DNA of 64,000 bases, taken from NCBI GenBank assembly GCA_018343915.1, contig JABRWF010000005.1, positions 3,879,001 to 3,943,000 of the forward strand, in the 5' to 3' direction. This DNA is from Agroathelia rolfsii. Lineage: Eukaryota; Basidiomycota; Agaricomycetes; Amylocorticiales; Amylocorticiaceae. The translations under genes and the position numbers were made by a program. The notes beneath the pieces are model-generated. The model was given only the letters and a program-made list of their open reading frames with translations. It had not been told where the DNA came from and made no database searches. Below are positions 1-14,189 of the stretch, piece after piece (within the stretch, counting starts at the first letter, position 1; each line of letters opens with the position of its first letter).

Positions 1-204
1 TGTATAGTTGCTGAATTGGATAAAGAGCTGAGATGATCTTGCAATCAAGAATTGATACAGACACAGCTTCCGGTAGGCTTGGTGTAAGAATTTCTGACAG
101 CTGGAAGGCTTAGAAACCATAACAGCTGCTAAATGTGCGAAGATAGGTGTGCATTTCTTACCAACCGATAATATAAATGTATTACCAACATTAACATTGG
201 CCAT
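1..204 (-). CDS. Possible 5' part of a divergent gene, cut by the window edge
   Basis: On the minus strand an ATG at 204 opens a frame of about 67 codons that runs off the window with no stop. It starts MANVNVGNTF and is divergent to CDC48, whose ATG lies 205 bp away, so the two could share a promoter. I recognise no domain. An open frame of this length arises by chance a few percent of the time, and a splice donor could also interrupt it. This is a weak call; the neighbouring sequence would decide it. Confidence 0.15.
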   Translation of the reverse strand, partial: MANVNVGNTFILSVGKKCTPIFAHLAAVMVSKPSSCQKFLHQAYRKLCLYQFLIARSSQLFIQFSNYT

Positions 205-408
205 ATCTACATTTGTCGCTTCAACAGTTGTGTAGTTATAGAAGCGGGGTGTGGCACCAAGTTCAGTCGAGTGGCTTCCAGAAGCTTATGTCAGCAGCCC
301 CGACGCGTATGTCAAGGACGCGCGTCCAGCTTGCTTTCTCCACAAAACCGCGAGCTCTTTCTCGCACTTTAACCGCCATCTTTTCTACCATCTAACTGTT
401 CTGCAATT

Positions 409-3267
<2,859 letters not shown>

Positions 3268-3721
3268 ACACCACCCATATTACTTTCCCTCTCTTCCGCC
3301 GGGGATGTTCCCTGCATGATGAACATTTCAATTAGTTCTACACCTTTTAGTTTCTACGATCATATCCATAGCATGAATTTGTACTTTGTTCTGGTTGCAT
3401 AAATGAATAAATAGACAAGACAATCTGCAGTGTTAAGAATGCCTGAGTCGCAGAATAGGAAGGCATTTGCTAAGTTGCTATTACTATTGCGTCTGATGGG
3501 CGTCATTGTGGTGTTCGTTGCCGGTGAATGAATCCGGTTGGGAGTCAAGCTTGTACCGGAATACCATCAAACACTAATATCATATCGTCTCTGTGTCGTC
3601 TGTTTCTACTCTCATCATAACGGTGTTGAACCCAGCTTAAAATACAAAGACTTGGTCACACAATAATCAATAGTCAAGAGCTGCTCCTGGTGTGGATCGA
3701 CAGTGACAGCAACTCCTAGCT
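3268..3721. other. Intergenic: CDC48 3' end to DGAT2 leader
   Basis: 454 bp between two co-directional genes. It should hold the CDC48 3' UTR and the DGAT2 promoter and leader. I see no coding sequence, repeat or RNA gene. Confidence 0.6.
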
Positions 3722-5620
3722 ATGGAATCGAGCTCGCAGCAGCCCAACCTGAATGCAACCCTCTCTCCGAAATCACGCTCGCTGTCGGCTTCGTCGCTCA
3801 AAGAAAGGTTATCCAAGCTGACTGTTACACCTGTTGCTGCCTTACATGGTCGTGTAGAGTGCGTGTATCTACATATGGGGCAGTCGCTTCACAGCAAATG
3901 ATTGTTGGATTGACGTTTCAATTGTTCATGGCTAGTTTTGTCCCGGCCAAGGTCCCTCGAAAGAGGAGACTGCAGATGCTCGCTGTAGCCATATGGAGCG
4001 GTATTATACCCATCATGTGTTTTCTATATCTCTATCTTTTGTACGTCCTCGTTTGATTGGTCGAATGCACATCCTGCTGCTGCTGCCCCTCCTGACATCG
4101 CGATACCTCTCCCTTTTATCAGATCAATCCCGCCACTATGGCCTATGATCGCGGTATACTTAACATGGATGTATTTTTTGGACAAGAGTCCCGAGCAAGG
4201 AGGGCACTTGAATCCCTGGGTGCGGTCGTTGCGATTTTGGAAGTACTTTGCTGATTACTACCCCGCAAGGTGCGCGCGTCTAACTTGGCGTGCGAATTTT
4301 TATTCGATTTTCTGACTTTCATGGGATATTGTCGCTAGTTTCCTGAAGCTGTGTAACTTGCCGCCAGATAGATCTTACATTTTTGGTTATCATCCTCACG
4401 GTATTCATACAAAAAAGCATATATCTTAATACGAAGATTGACTTTATCATGTATAGGTATCATTAGTATGTGAGTTATGAAGCCCTCACAGAATGGTAAT
4501 TCCACGAACTTTGTTAAGCTGAGAGCCTTTCATATCCAGGGGTGCCATATGTACATTTGGTACCGAGGGTTTGTATCCATTTTTGTTTCATAATTCTCCT
4601 TTACTAGTTAGAATTGGCTCATAGAACCCTTGGTTTCACAGCTACCGGTTTTTCTGAAGCCTTCCCAGGAATCCGCCCTCATCTACTCACCCTCACTTCG
4701 AATTTCAATATTCCTATATACCGAGACATCCTAATGGCCCTCGGTATCTGCAGTGTGTCTAAAGCATCGTGCTCGAATATACTCAAAAAGGGTAATGGCG
4801 AGTCCATCACCATCGTCGTCGGTGGTGCTGCGGAGAGTCTGAGTGCACATCCGGGAACTGCTGATCTTACGCTGCGAAAAAGGTATCAGTATCTTTGTTC
4901 GCACTGTGATCTTTATTAAACTTGTGTATAGACTAGGGTTCATTAAGCTTGCTATCCAGCATGGGTGCGCGTAACGCTAGGAAATAAATCGTTGCGTCAA
5001 TGAACTAAATGGAATGTTAATCTAGCGCGGACTTGGTGCCTGTATTCTCGTTTGGTGAAAATGATGTGCGCTCTATTGTTCCTTCAGCAATTGAGAATCT
5101 CATACATTTCTTTCTCTCAGATTTTCCAGCAAATGCCGAACGAAAAGGGCACCTTCGTATACACCCTGCAAAAGAAATTCCAGAGCCTGTTTGGCTTTAC
5201 GCTACCGCTTTTTCATGGCAGAGGTCTGCTGAACTGTACGTCGTCGAGTCTTTTTTGGAACTTGTAAATCAAAACCCGTTTCGGTAGATAATATTGGTCT
5301 CATGCCATATCGTAAACGCATTGTGTCAGTTAGTACGTAACTTGATTATGAACACATCTTTACCTTGACGAAATAGTCAAACTCACTTGAATGATCATTA
5401 GTCGGAAACCCTATACATGTTACAAAAATGGATAAGCCCACGATGGAGGAGATTCGGAGAATACAGACGATGTATATTGAAGAGCTGACAAGGTGGGTTG
5501 GATTGATATCGCAAAGGCTCCCAATTCTTCTGACTCAAGACCAATTCTGGCAGGATATGGGATACATATAAAGATGAATTCGCCAAAGTCCGGACGAGAG
5601 AGCTAAGCATCATCGAATGA
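3722..5620 (+). CDS. Diacylglycerol O-acyltransferase, DGAT2 family
   Basis: Transfers an acyl group from acyl-CoA to diacylglycerol, the last step of triacylglycerol synthesis, at the ER and lipid droplets. Thirteen exons join in phase to 374 residues, close to the family norm. A serine-rich N-terminus is followed by two hydrophobic stretches (about residues 55-95) that should form the membrane hairpin. The active-site motif YHPHG lies near residues 147-151, followed by ISMGAICTFGTEATGFSEAF and later GRGLLNYNIG, all typical of DGAT2. Exon 5 is a 13-nt microexon (4457-4469) that encodes part of the segment just after HPHG. The acceptor before ATGFSEAF was chosen because it alone keeps phase and the conserved motif. 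Wax or monoacylglycerol acyltransferase activity cannot be excluded from sequence. Confidence 0.92.
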
Positions 5621-6730
5621 TCTTGTCGACTACGTTTTATCGATTTTCATACCCCCCTCGCCATATCTCATTAATCCTAACTTTTGTGTGCTAAAATGTA
5701 TGATACGTGGTAATATCGACTTTCCAGGATAGGTGTCGTGGTTTGGTTTGAAATCTCTAGAAGAACCCGTGTACGTTTGCCTTTACACTCTCATACCTAT
5801 GTCCCCTGTGTTGCCTATGAGCACTGATAAAAAAAGGTGGTATACGATCCATCGTATTGCTCAAAAGTGCTACGGTTTCAAAAAGGTGCCCCATCTAAAA
5901 AGTTTGATAAGCCTAGCCGTCGATACAAGATGTATCTGGACCATCGACGATATGGAAGATGTTTAACGATAAACAGCTAACACCTGACTTGAGATCTACT
6001 ACATATCTCCTGCTAGTAATGTGACGGAAGACTACGTAAACGTGCTGTCTTGTAGATTGATTTGCTGATTTAATGTTGAGTTTGGTCCGCTGGCGGTAGT
6101 GGACTGGATGGTAAGACCCGTGGGAATCCCCGGACCATTGTAATATAGGCGTCGTCAACATAAGACATCAAAGATGGCGGAATTTCTGAAGCTGAACCAA
6201 AGGAAATCAAAGACAATAGCTGGGGATGAATTGATTTCGATTAGACTATTGAACTTTACTTTTGGGAAGCTAGAGAAAGAAAGCTTACAGTGAACCCTTG
6301 TAGGGAAAGATGTTTGGCGTCAAGCCTCATCTAAAATAACACAAAAAACTGAGACTTGATATCACAGCCTTATGAGCTTGATAGCTACACCAAGTTATAT
6401 ACAGTGCCCACCAAAAGTGTGACAAACTTTCGGCAGGCACTGTAGGACATTGGTCTTATTATCCTTTAAGATACAAGATTAGATTTTCATACACTACAGT
6501 GTAATACAGGTCATTGGCAACCAATTTTTTGGGAGTAAAATATCTTCACTTATCCTACAATTTTAATCAAGAAAAATATATGAATATTTTTCTCATACAT
6601 AATAAGATGTACTCATAGAATATGATCAGAATTCAAACAGAATTACGGTGTAAAGAAGAAAAAAAACAATGAAAACGTTGAAAAGTAGCCTGACTATAAG
6701 CCTTTGGAGCACGCTACGTGGTCCAGATGC
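5621..6730. other. Intergenic, AT-rich, one transposon remnant
   Basis: About 1.1 kb after DGAT2. Short frames near 5733-5966 and 5913-6161 resemble no family I know and overlap on opposite strands, so I do not call them. The only structured element is the small inverted repeat at 6400-6444, listed separately. Confidence 0.5.
6400..6444. repeat. Tc1/mariner-like inverted-repeat remnant
   Basis: A perfect 9-bp inverted repeat, TACAGTGCC (6400-6408) and GGCACTGTA (6436-6444), encloses 27 bp containing CACCAAAAGTGTGACA. CAGTGCC followed by CCAAAAGTGTGAC resembles the outer ends of Tc1/mariner elements, which insert at TA; TA is present at the left edge. With no internal sequence this is at most a collapsed MITE or an excision scar. 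Assignment to Tc1/mariner is inference from end sequence. Confidence 0.35.
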
Positions 6731-7056
6731 AGTATTGGGTGAAAGCACTTCGCGCTTTCCGATCGCGACTGGGCTTGTAAACCTGAGGGGAAAAAGAGGT
6801 GAGCAGTGGGGTGGGTAGGACTCACCTTCTCTCGCTGATCGCTTCCCTTTGGGCTGGCCACGATAACCAAAGGAAGAAGGTAAATGTTTGAGGGAGGGAG
6901 GGAGGGTTAAAAAAGAGCAAGCTGAGCGGACGAGTGTAGTGGTGGACGCAACAAGAGATGGGTCGCTCTCTAGTAGTACGCATTTGCCCCCGCCGCGTAT
7001 ACCAAAGACACTGCTTAATGCCGGCGTTCCTTGGCAAAAAGCACTCATCATTAGCA
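6731..7056 (+). repeat. Hairpin-ended dispersed repeat, copy A (about 0.33 kb)
   Basis: The left end is a GGTGAAAGC...GCTTTCCGA hairpin near 6738-6762, followed by an AAACCTGAGGGGAAAAAGAG block. The right end near 7000-7045 has ACCAAAGACACTGCTT and then a GCTTaatGCC / GGCaaaAAGC hairpin. Both ends match copies B (53.3-54.5 kb) and C (59.1-60.0 kb) in the same order and orientation, while the interior differs. It has no coding capacity. This is the shortest copy and lacks a minisatellite; it does carry a short GGGA tetranucleotide run at 6890-6906. Confidence 0.5.
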
Positions 7057-7670
7057 ACTGTGACACCGTGCATTTACTACGCTTCCTGCATTGTGCCGAG
7101 TTCGGACAGTTGCGGAGCGTCTTTCTGCACTGCCACTCGGAGCCAGCTGCCGAGTGCTCATTCAATCTTGATCACCTACCATTGAACACCCAAAAGGATA
7201 CAAGCGTACATGAGCATCGATGCTTCGGTCATCCAGCTATGGCTCGTAATACTAGATTAGAGTTAATGTGTCACAAAGCATGGTTGATTTCTTTTAATTC
7301 TCCTCCAGCCCACAAACTCAAAGAAAATAAAAGAGATTCAGGTTCAACACTGACATGAATCATTGGCAGGTAGTAGTGTACTATGATGCAATGAGTGTTG
7401 TGCGTAGTGACTTCGCAAGCCAGATATCCGTGGCTTCTACTCTTAAATACTGAATACTGGTGTCAATGACTTAGAACTGAATTTCCTAGTAATATATGAG
7501 CGATTATGACTATATTAGGTGAATGTTCCTATTGGACCTATGGGAGGCTTGTAGCGTACTGAACTGCGCGTATATTGTGAGTCATGCCCCAAGTAATTTA
7601 TTTCCTCTTCTGGTCATTCCGTACCGTAACACGGACCCGATACACGGACCCGATAGTTGCATATCAACTT
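7057..7670. other. Intergenic, no recognised feature
   Basis: Reading frames at 6888-7358 and 7523-7957 run through the flanking repeat and the pseudogene leader, match nothing I recognise, and look like chance frames. Confidence 0.45.
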
Positions 7671-7671
7671 T

Positions 7672-8780
7672 TCCCCAGTATCGTTACTATGGCCTCTTTT
7701 CCGAGCGCTTTCTCTTATTATGGATAGTGGATACCTCAGCTCTTGATATTTTTCTTCCTCTTTTTAAACCATCTTTGTTCAGAAATATTTTGCAGCCGAA
7801 TAATAATAATTTATTCAGACACATGAAGCCCACCTATCCTAGAGTTAGAGCTATTGCAAGGGCTTGCAGTAAGTATCAGCTTGTTAAAGTAAATCAACCA
7901 CTAAACAAGACTAATCTTAGCATTGATACTCGAGGATATTGTCTTCTTAACTCCTAAGCTTTGAAAAATGTGCTGGGACCAGATTGCGCTCTGTGATGCT
8001 GGTATCATCACTCTCTTGACGATCCACTACAACTTGGCCACAGGAACCTTGGTGCCGCATCCGCTATAGCGTCTTGAGCTGATTCTTCTGCTGCCCAAGA
8101 TAACAACTTTTCATGTTCAATTTTTCAGAATATGCATTTGTATTATTGGAGCACACAATTCCTCCTTATGGAGCTGGCATGCTACCTAGACACTCAAGAT
8201 TTGAAGACAACAACTCTACAGCCCGATAAATGATCCGAATTCACTATTGGCTCGTCATGAGACTGAGTTTTTGGAAGGGTGCCGTAACTTGCTCAAGCTA
8301 GATTACTCTGGCCATTGCAGCGAAGAGTTCAGCTCTCTCGCTCCCTCTCTTTCATCAAAGCCGTTGACCATCGTATAACCTACGACGCGGCCGTCAAGGA
8401 CAACATCGATTCAGGCATGACTGCCGTATACAAAGCAGACGTTATGAAATTCAATTCTTTCTAGTATGCTAAATGTGCTGGCACAAACCACGTTACGCAA
8501 ATGACCATGGAAATTCATGCTGCAACAACCCCGTTGCCTAGGATCGGAAAGCCGACTGAGGAGCCAGGCTAGACGACGTATGCCAGAGCGCTAATCATCT
8601 GCTAGGGGAATTTGTATAATCCATTCATTCTCTACTTATTTTCGTTGGTGACATGCCTCAAACGTCTATAAGTGATTCGTATGATCTCGATTATTTTAAC
8701 CCGTAACAATGATAACGCCAATTTAGTATTTGGTGATTTTACAAGTAATTGTGTATGTATCTATACGTATTCAAGAATCA
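7672..8780 (+). pseudogene. Acyl-CoA oxidase/dehydrogenase-like pseudogene, copy 1
   Basis: This segment is a decayed, internally deleted duplicate of the copy at 14.2-16.1 kb. The first codons (ATG at about 7690, MASFPSAFSYYG) run into a TAG. Near 7960-8090 it retains a frame related to TLLTIHYNLATGTL, the N-terminal region of fungal acyl-CoA oxidases/dehydrogenases. Near 8170-8230 is a match to the DAPNLETLQPDE region. The alignment then jumps, at about 8240, straight to the C-terminal LLARHETE stretch, so roughly 0.95 kb present in copy 2 is missing. The end (GMVYNAAVKDNID region) has several stops. Similarity to copy 2 continues into the 3' flank to about 8780. No functional product is possible. 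Confidence 0.65.
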
Positions 8781-8831
8781 GTATTCTGTCATAGGAAAGT
8801 GGATTCACTGTAAATCTTTAGACTGATATAG

Positions 8832-11800
8832 TCAAATAAAATCAAAGAGCCTCTTTGAGTTCCAATACTGAACCCAGGCTCTGGCATCTTGACTGCCAAT
8901 AGGTCGGAGGACACGGATCGCTTCGCTTATGGCTTGCATCTTATCGGTCGAGAGAGGCGATCCTGTGGTCTCCTCGTTCTCCTTGGACTGTCCTGCGAGG
9001 AAGCTGCTGAAGAAGTCGATGATTTTCACGGCGGGCTAGAGAATGAGTTGTTGAGTTACCATGATAGCTAACACACTCAGAAAATGTACCATATTTTGAA
9101 GCGTTTTTTCACTAGGTGTTTGTGCGGCTGCTTCCAACCGAGCGAACCATTGTGAGAAGGGAACAAGAGGAAGATCAGCGTCACCGGCAGCTTTTGTTGT
9201 CTCGATGACTGCTCCACGAACAGCTGACATGATTTCCGTCCACTTCGCCGGTCTTGGATGCACAACGTTCAATGCTGAAGGTGGAATATTGGAATGGAAT
9301 AGAGTGTCTGTAATTGCGTTTGATACTGCCGTGAATGGCACCCAAGCCGCAGTACCGGCCAGATTAGGGAGTGATCCCATGGTGACAGAAGACTTGACAA
9401 GTAAAGCGACCCAGTCTGTTGTTGCCCAGTAGCCGCTGGGAACAGGTCCAGACATTTGACCGATGCGGAATGAAGTCGCTTGCAGACCGCTATTCTCCAG
9501 CACCTGCAGAAGCATTTGTTAGATTGATATGAGGAATAGGTATCAAACAGTACCACTTACTCGCTCACATACATACTTGCTTTCGCCATATCCGGTGCCT
9601 ACGGCGTATTTGGCTTCGTGTTGTGCCTCCTCAGGGTATGGACCCTTCTCCCTCGGCCATGACTGCGTGGTACTAATGGAGGATGTGAACAAGAACCGAA
9701 TGGAATCTGCGTTTGTGGAGGCGAGGGCAAGATCGATGAGTCGCCTTGTACCAAGCAGGTGGGGTTCAAATGAGGGTAGAGCGAGGTTGAAGTCCAGCCG
9801 CCAAGCATTGTGAATAATGGCAGTCACGCTTGAGCGAATCTACAGGATTTGTGAGTTGTCGCTTAATGGATATCTATTCTGTTATCCATACCTCCTCGTA
9901 AAGTAAAGAGTCCAAACCAAGCTTATCAGCCGCCGAGTCTCCTTCGACAAAAACGACTTTTTCACCCTCTAATAGATGAACTGGGAGATCGCGGTCAGTA
10001 AATGCTTCGATCTGCCTTTGCTTCGTCGGCTTCTTTCCTGGGCGATTGAATGCATAAACCCTCTTTATTTTCTTGTCCTGTAGGAGTGATGCCAAAAGGA
10101 AAGAGCCAAGGCCGCCAGTGGTACCAGTGAGTAAAACCACAGCGGGTGTGATCAAAGGCCCAGTTCGCTTCCGAGCCTCGAAACCAGCCGAAAGTCGTTC
10201 GATAGTATCCTCGATCGCCTTAGTCTTTTGAGCGATTACATCCTCAGATGAGATAGTCACGCTGCCTGCGAGTACGATGCGAGAAAGGTACTTAGCCAGA
10301 TCGCAAATAGTAGCGTGTGAGAAAATGATATTCAATGGCAGCGCCTTGGCGAGCGATTCTGATGACTCGAGTGCTCCGACAGAAATGGGGTTCCGCAGTG
10401 CGGCGACAATCTGATTTCTGAGAAATGTTGCGCTCAAGCTGTCAAAACCTTGCTCGAAAACACTGCAGTTAGTATCAATTCTGCAGTTTGATGTTGATGG
10501 CAGGAGAGCTTGAGTCTGGGTGATAAGCCAAGCCGTTAGATCCTCCTCCGACCAACTTTTGGGCGGTTCAATAGCATCAGCTCTCTGATCAGCGGCTTCA
10601 TATCTAGAAAAATAGCCCCTTAGATATTTTGGTCTGAGCTTGAGAAAATTCCTTACAAAGCATCAATCTCCTCTGCATAGGCAGCAATCGTCGCCTTCTT
10701 CTTGATAGTGCCTTTATCGGTTCTCAGCATGGCCTTGTCTTCTCTGGTCACCAGAACTAGGTGCTTAAAGATACGGCTGAAAGCAGGGGAGTCCGCGGTA
10801 GAGGCTTCGATTGTAGGCCAAATGCTTTCGATGAATCCAGCAGGATCTTGATCGTAAGAGGCGGGTTCAATGAGCACACCAACTTGTTCGCGCCCACGAC
10901 CAAAAAGAAGGGCACTCTTAATGCGTGTGTTGGCAACAATAGCTTGTTCGATAGGTGCAGGGACAGTCTTTTCACCCGTAGAAAGAATCAATACGTCATC
11001 CTGGCGACCCACACTGCAAAAAAAAAAAATTGTAAGAATACGTGTTTGGAAGGACTTGAAGGCACAGCGTACATTTTCCAAAGGTTTTCCTTGGTCGGAT
11101 GTCTTTGGAACAAATCGGAAGTCGCATATCCGCTGATTTTCTGTGTCTTGCCATTCATTTCCTTTTCAGCCATGTAATTAGTGATGGCCACATTGTGTGT
11201 TTCGCATGGCTATTTCAAAACAGTTGAGCCTTTTCATAATTGTTTAAATGGTCAAAGTGTAACTGACTAAAACCCTGAGCTCAAATGTCCTGTTGTTTTC
11301 TTCTGAGCTATCATTGTCTTGCTGCGGGACCCAGTCAATATGAGCGCGCTTGCTAAACTTGATGTAGTTCCAGTCCTTATTATCGGGATCTTCCTCCACC
11401 CATAAATGTGATACGATACTGAACTATTGCAAAGTCCGTCAGATATAAAGAGATTGTCATGAAAGAAAATGAAAAAAAAACTCACTTCCGTACCTCCGTA
11501 TAGGCTCCTAACTTTGATACCTTGGTCAACAAGGAGTTGACCCTTTTCGTACGCAAGAGGTCCGCCAGCAAATGCCACAATTCGCATTTTACGGAGAAAA
11601 ATAAACTTCTCTTCGCTGGCTTCAGTTGCCCAATTGTCTAAGAAGGTCGGCACGCTCATGATACCCTCAACTCGAGTCATGCGCGCGTTCTCGATGATAT
11701 TGTCTGACGTTGGAACCAAAGGAAGTGCATAGGCAGTTGAGATGGAGATGACATCTCCTTTGAGCGTGGCACTGGTAGGTGGAAGGATGCAGACGCCCAG

Positions 11801-12749
11801 TGATGTGGCCAAGCAACTTATAAGTTCGATGAAAAATGCTATAAATGATAACTAGAGGTAAGAGAGGAACATGGAAAGTCGTATAGGAAGCACCCACCAA
11901 AGGCATGGAACGGTGGCAAACCAAAGGTACCAACTCTGCGGAAAGGCGGGTTGACGGTCACCCGATCCGTCATCACTTCTATAGATTCGGTAAATCATCT
12001 TCAGCATTTAGAATGGAAGGGAACTCCGTTAGCTTACCCATCTTGGAGCATAACAAAATCGTTTTGAAAGTCTCGGGGATCGGCTTGGGAAAGCCTGTGC
12101 TCCCGCTACTATGCAGATATACGGCAACATCATCAAGTGAGCGCTCCTTTGGAGGATAAGCATCGAAGGTATCATTGGCCGACTCGCGCCCCAGGTGTGG
12201 GTAAATAGCGTCTGCATGAGGGATATACTCTATACTGAGAGTGTAGTTCGAGGGACACTCCTTTTTGATTGCATCGATGAGTACATCCATAGTGGGATTA
12301 TCAGACCTAGGCGTTGTCAAAATGCGGTGACAGTCTGTCTTTTGTAGCATATTGATGACCGCCGCAGCGGAATTCCGATGAGACATGGGGAACGGCTGTT
12401 AAACACTTAGTAAAGCTCAAAATGATTTATTACAATAAATCCGGCTTACAGTCAATCCGGAACGAAGAATACCCATGGTAATAGCGTGGTAGGCAAGAGT
12501 GCCGATATTAGCCAAGATGGCAATAACCTCATTATCTTGCCCAGCGAAGGGCTCCGGCCGAATATAACGAGCGACGCGATGGGCAGCTCTTCCGAACTCG
12601 AAGTAGGTCACTTCAATAAGCTTATTCTGCTCCGGGAAGGCAAAGGTGAAGTAGACTTTATCGTTGTTATGCACCATATTATAGTCGAGGAGCTCATGAA
12701 GCAGAGCGTCCTCCTTGGAAGGGACAGATCGAGGAGCAGTGGAAAACAT
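8832..12749 (-). CDS. NRPS-like adenylation-thiolation-reductase protein
   Basis: Activates a carboxylic acid as an adenylate, loads it on a carrier domain and releases it reductively as an aldehyde or alcohol with NAD(P)H; the substrate is unknown. Eleven exons (12749-12450, 12395-12038, 11978-11898, 11838-11486, 11423-11268, 11209-11073, 11013-10657, 10603-9892, 9839-9561, 9503-9090, 9035-8832) join in phase to 1116 residues, normal for this architecture. The AMP-binding domain (about 1-580) has LHSSGSTGFPKP, SLYGGTE and GRQDD. The carrier domain (about 590-680) has GFDSL with the phosphopantetheine serine. The reductase domain (about 740-1116) has the Rossmann motif TGTTGGLG and YGESK with the catalytic Tyr/Lys. 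There is no condensation domain, so it does not make peptides by itself. It is flanked by two dead acyl-CoA oxidase-like copies. Alpha-aminoadipate reductase is less likely because that enzyme is longer. Confidence 0.88.
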
Positions 12750-14180
12750 GAATGATGAGAGGCTTTAAAGATTTGGTTGCGAAACGCTGGGATACTGATA
12801 GGAAAGAGCAGGTAGAGGATTGGCACTTTTATACCCCTCCATGCCAGAGATGAAACTCTGCGACACTTCCAAGTAATATAAGATATTTGACTGACATAGA
12901 AATGACAAACTGCGTAATGTAGGTGCGGGGCACGATGCCGTCGCATTGAGAATACTTAGAGAAGGATGAAAGAAGCCATGGCTTCAACGATGGCGACGCT
13001 CGCGGACGAGACTTGACATGCCGCGGTTCTTCCGTATATGCATGCTACTTTATTTAGACAATTTGGAGTTAGAGTTGCCAGCAGCACGATCATAATGAAT
13101 GTTAGACTCCTACATTCCGTTGCCCCAAAAGGCCTGCTTCCTAGGTCCACTTGTTCAAATCACTGGCACTGGAATCCCATAATAATATTACCTCGGGCTG
13201 ATATCCGGAGCGAAACACATAGGCAATCATGAGGATGGTTATTACTTATAAGGTACATGTGCCAGTGGCAGTAATAGTTGGAGACGAAGATAGTATGGGC
13301 CGCAGTAAAAACATTTTACTCGATCAGCAGCAATGACGCAAGGTTCGCCGGGAACGAAGTTGACCGGACCCGGAACCATCGATCGGGCCGATCAGGTGGC
13401 TATGCCCATTACATCCTGCAAATCATTTTAACCGGCTATTACAGTGAGCGACTACGTGCTTACTCTGGTAGCTTGAATACCGACTCAATCTTGCAACATT
13501 CAGGCTATATCATGCGATTTGAAAAGGATACAAAACATCTAATCTCCCTGATTACTCATTAAACGCCACAAAGACGACATACTAAGCTACTAGTAACGCT
13601 ATACTCCGCTGCAAAGTAATCCTTCCTTTTAGCTCTTATTGCCCTGGCCAAGCAGCTCGAATATTAAAGATGTGGTCTTTTGGAAATTAATATTCAATAT
13701 TACCTTAATATTTTGTAATCGAAAAAAAATCGTATCATGATGTGACGGGCTGGCATGTTAACGAGTTCTTGTAGCGGATTCTTGCTTGTTCCTCGTTAGA
13801 GTGATCAGGCTCTTGTCAAAGTCAAACGCGTGATATCCTCACAGTGATTGCGGTGTAAATCATCTTGCTTATCGTCACTGGGCCTTGTTACGCGATACAA
13901 GTGAAGTGCCCTTCCCTAGTACGTGTTCATCTTCTTGGTTGCGGTGAAACTGGTATTGAGATGTATAGGTTCTATACCGCTAACTGTACAACACGTTCTC
14001 TGCAACCTGAAACGTGTCATAGGGATGGTAAAGAGATTAAGTAAAGCTATATCAAGTGGACTTGAACGTGTCAGATGTGTCGACGGGGCATTCAATATTT
14101 GATCATAGCAGACATCCCTTGTATCTAGCCACTCCATGCGCAGCACAGAACCGGTGGTTATACGTACATATCTCCTCCTC
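12750..14180. other. Intergenic, NRPS-like promoter side
   Basis: About 1.4 kb. It should contain the promoter of the reverse-strand NRPS-like gene. Short frames at 12608-12946, 13038-13232 and 13278-13562 have no recognisable similarity. No repeat or RNA gene seen. Confidence 0.5.
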
Positions 14181-14189
14181 CCAGCGTCG

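Noticed and set aside
6626..7358. Overlapping frames of 150-180 codons on both strands
   Set aside because: They lie across hairpin-repeat copy A, on opposite strands, with low-complexity content and no start or splice context.
7523..7957. A 144-codon forward frame before the NRPS-like gene
   Set aside because: It overlaps the leader and first part of the oxidase-like pseudogene in a different frame and has no similarity of its own.
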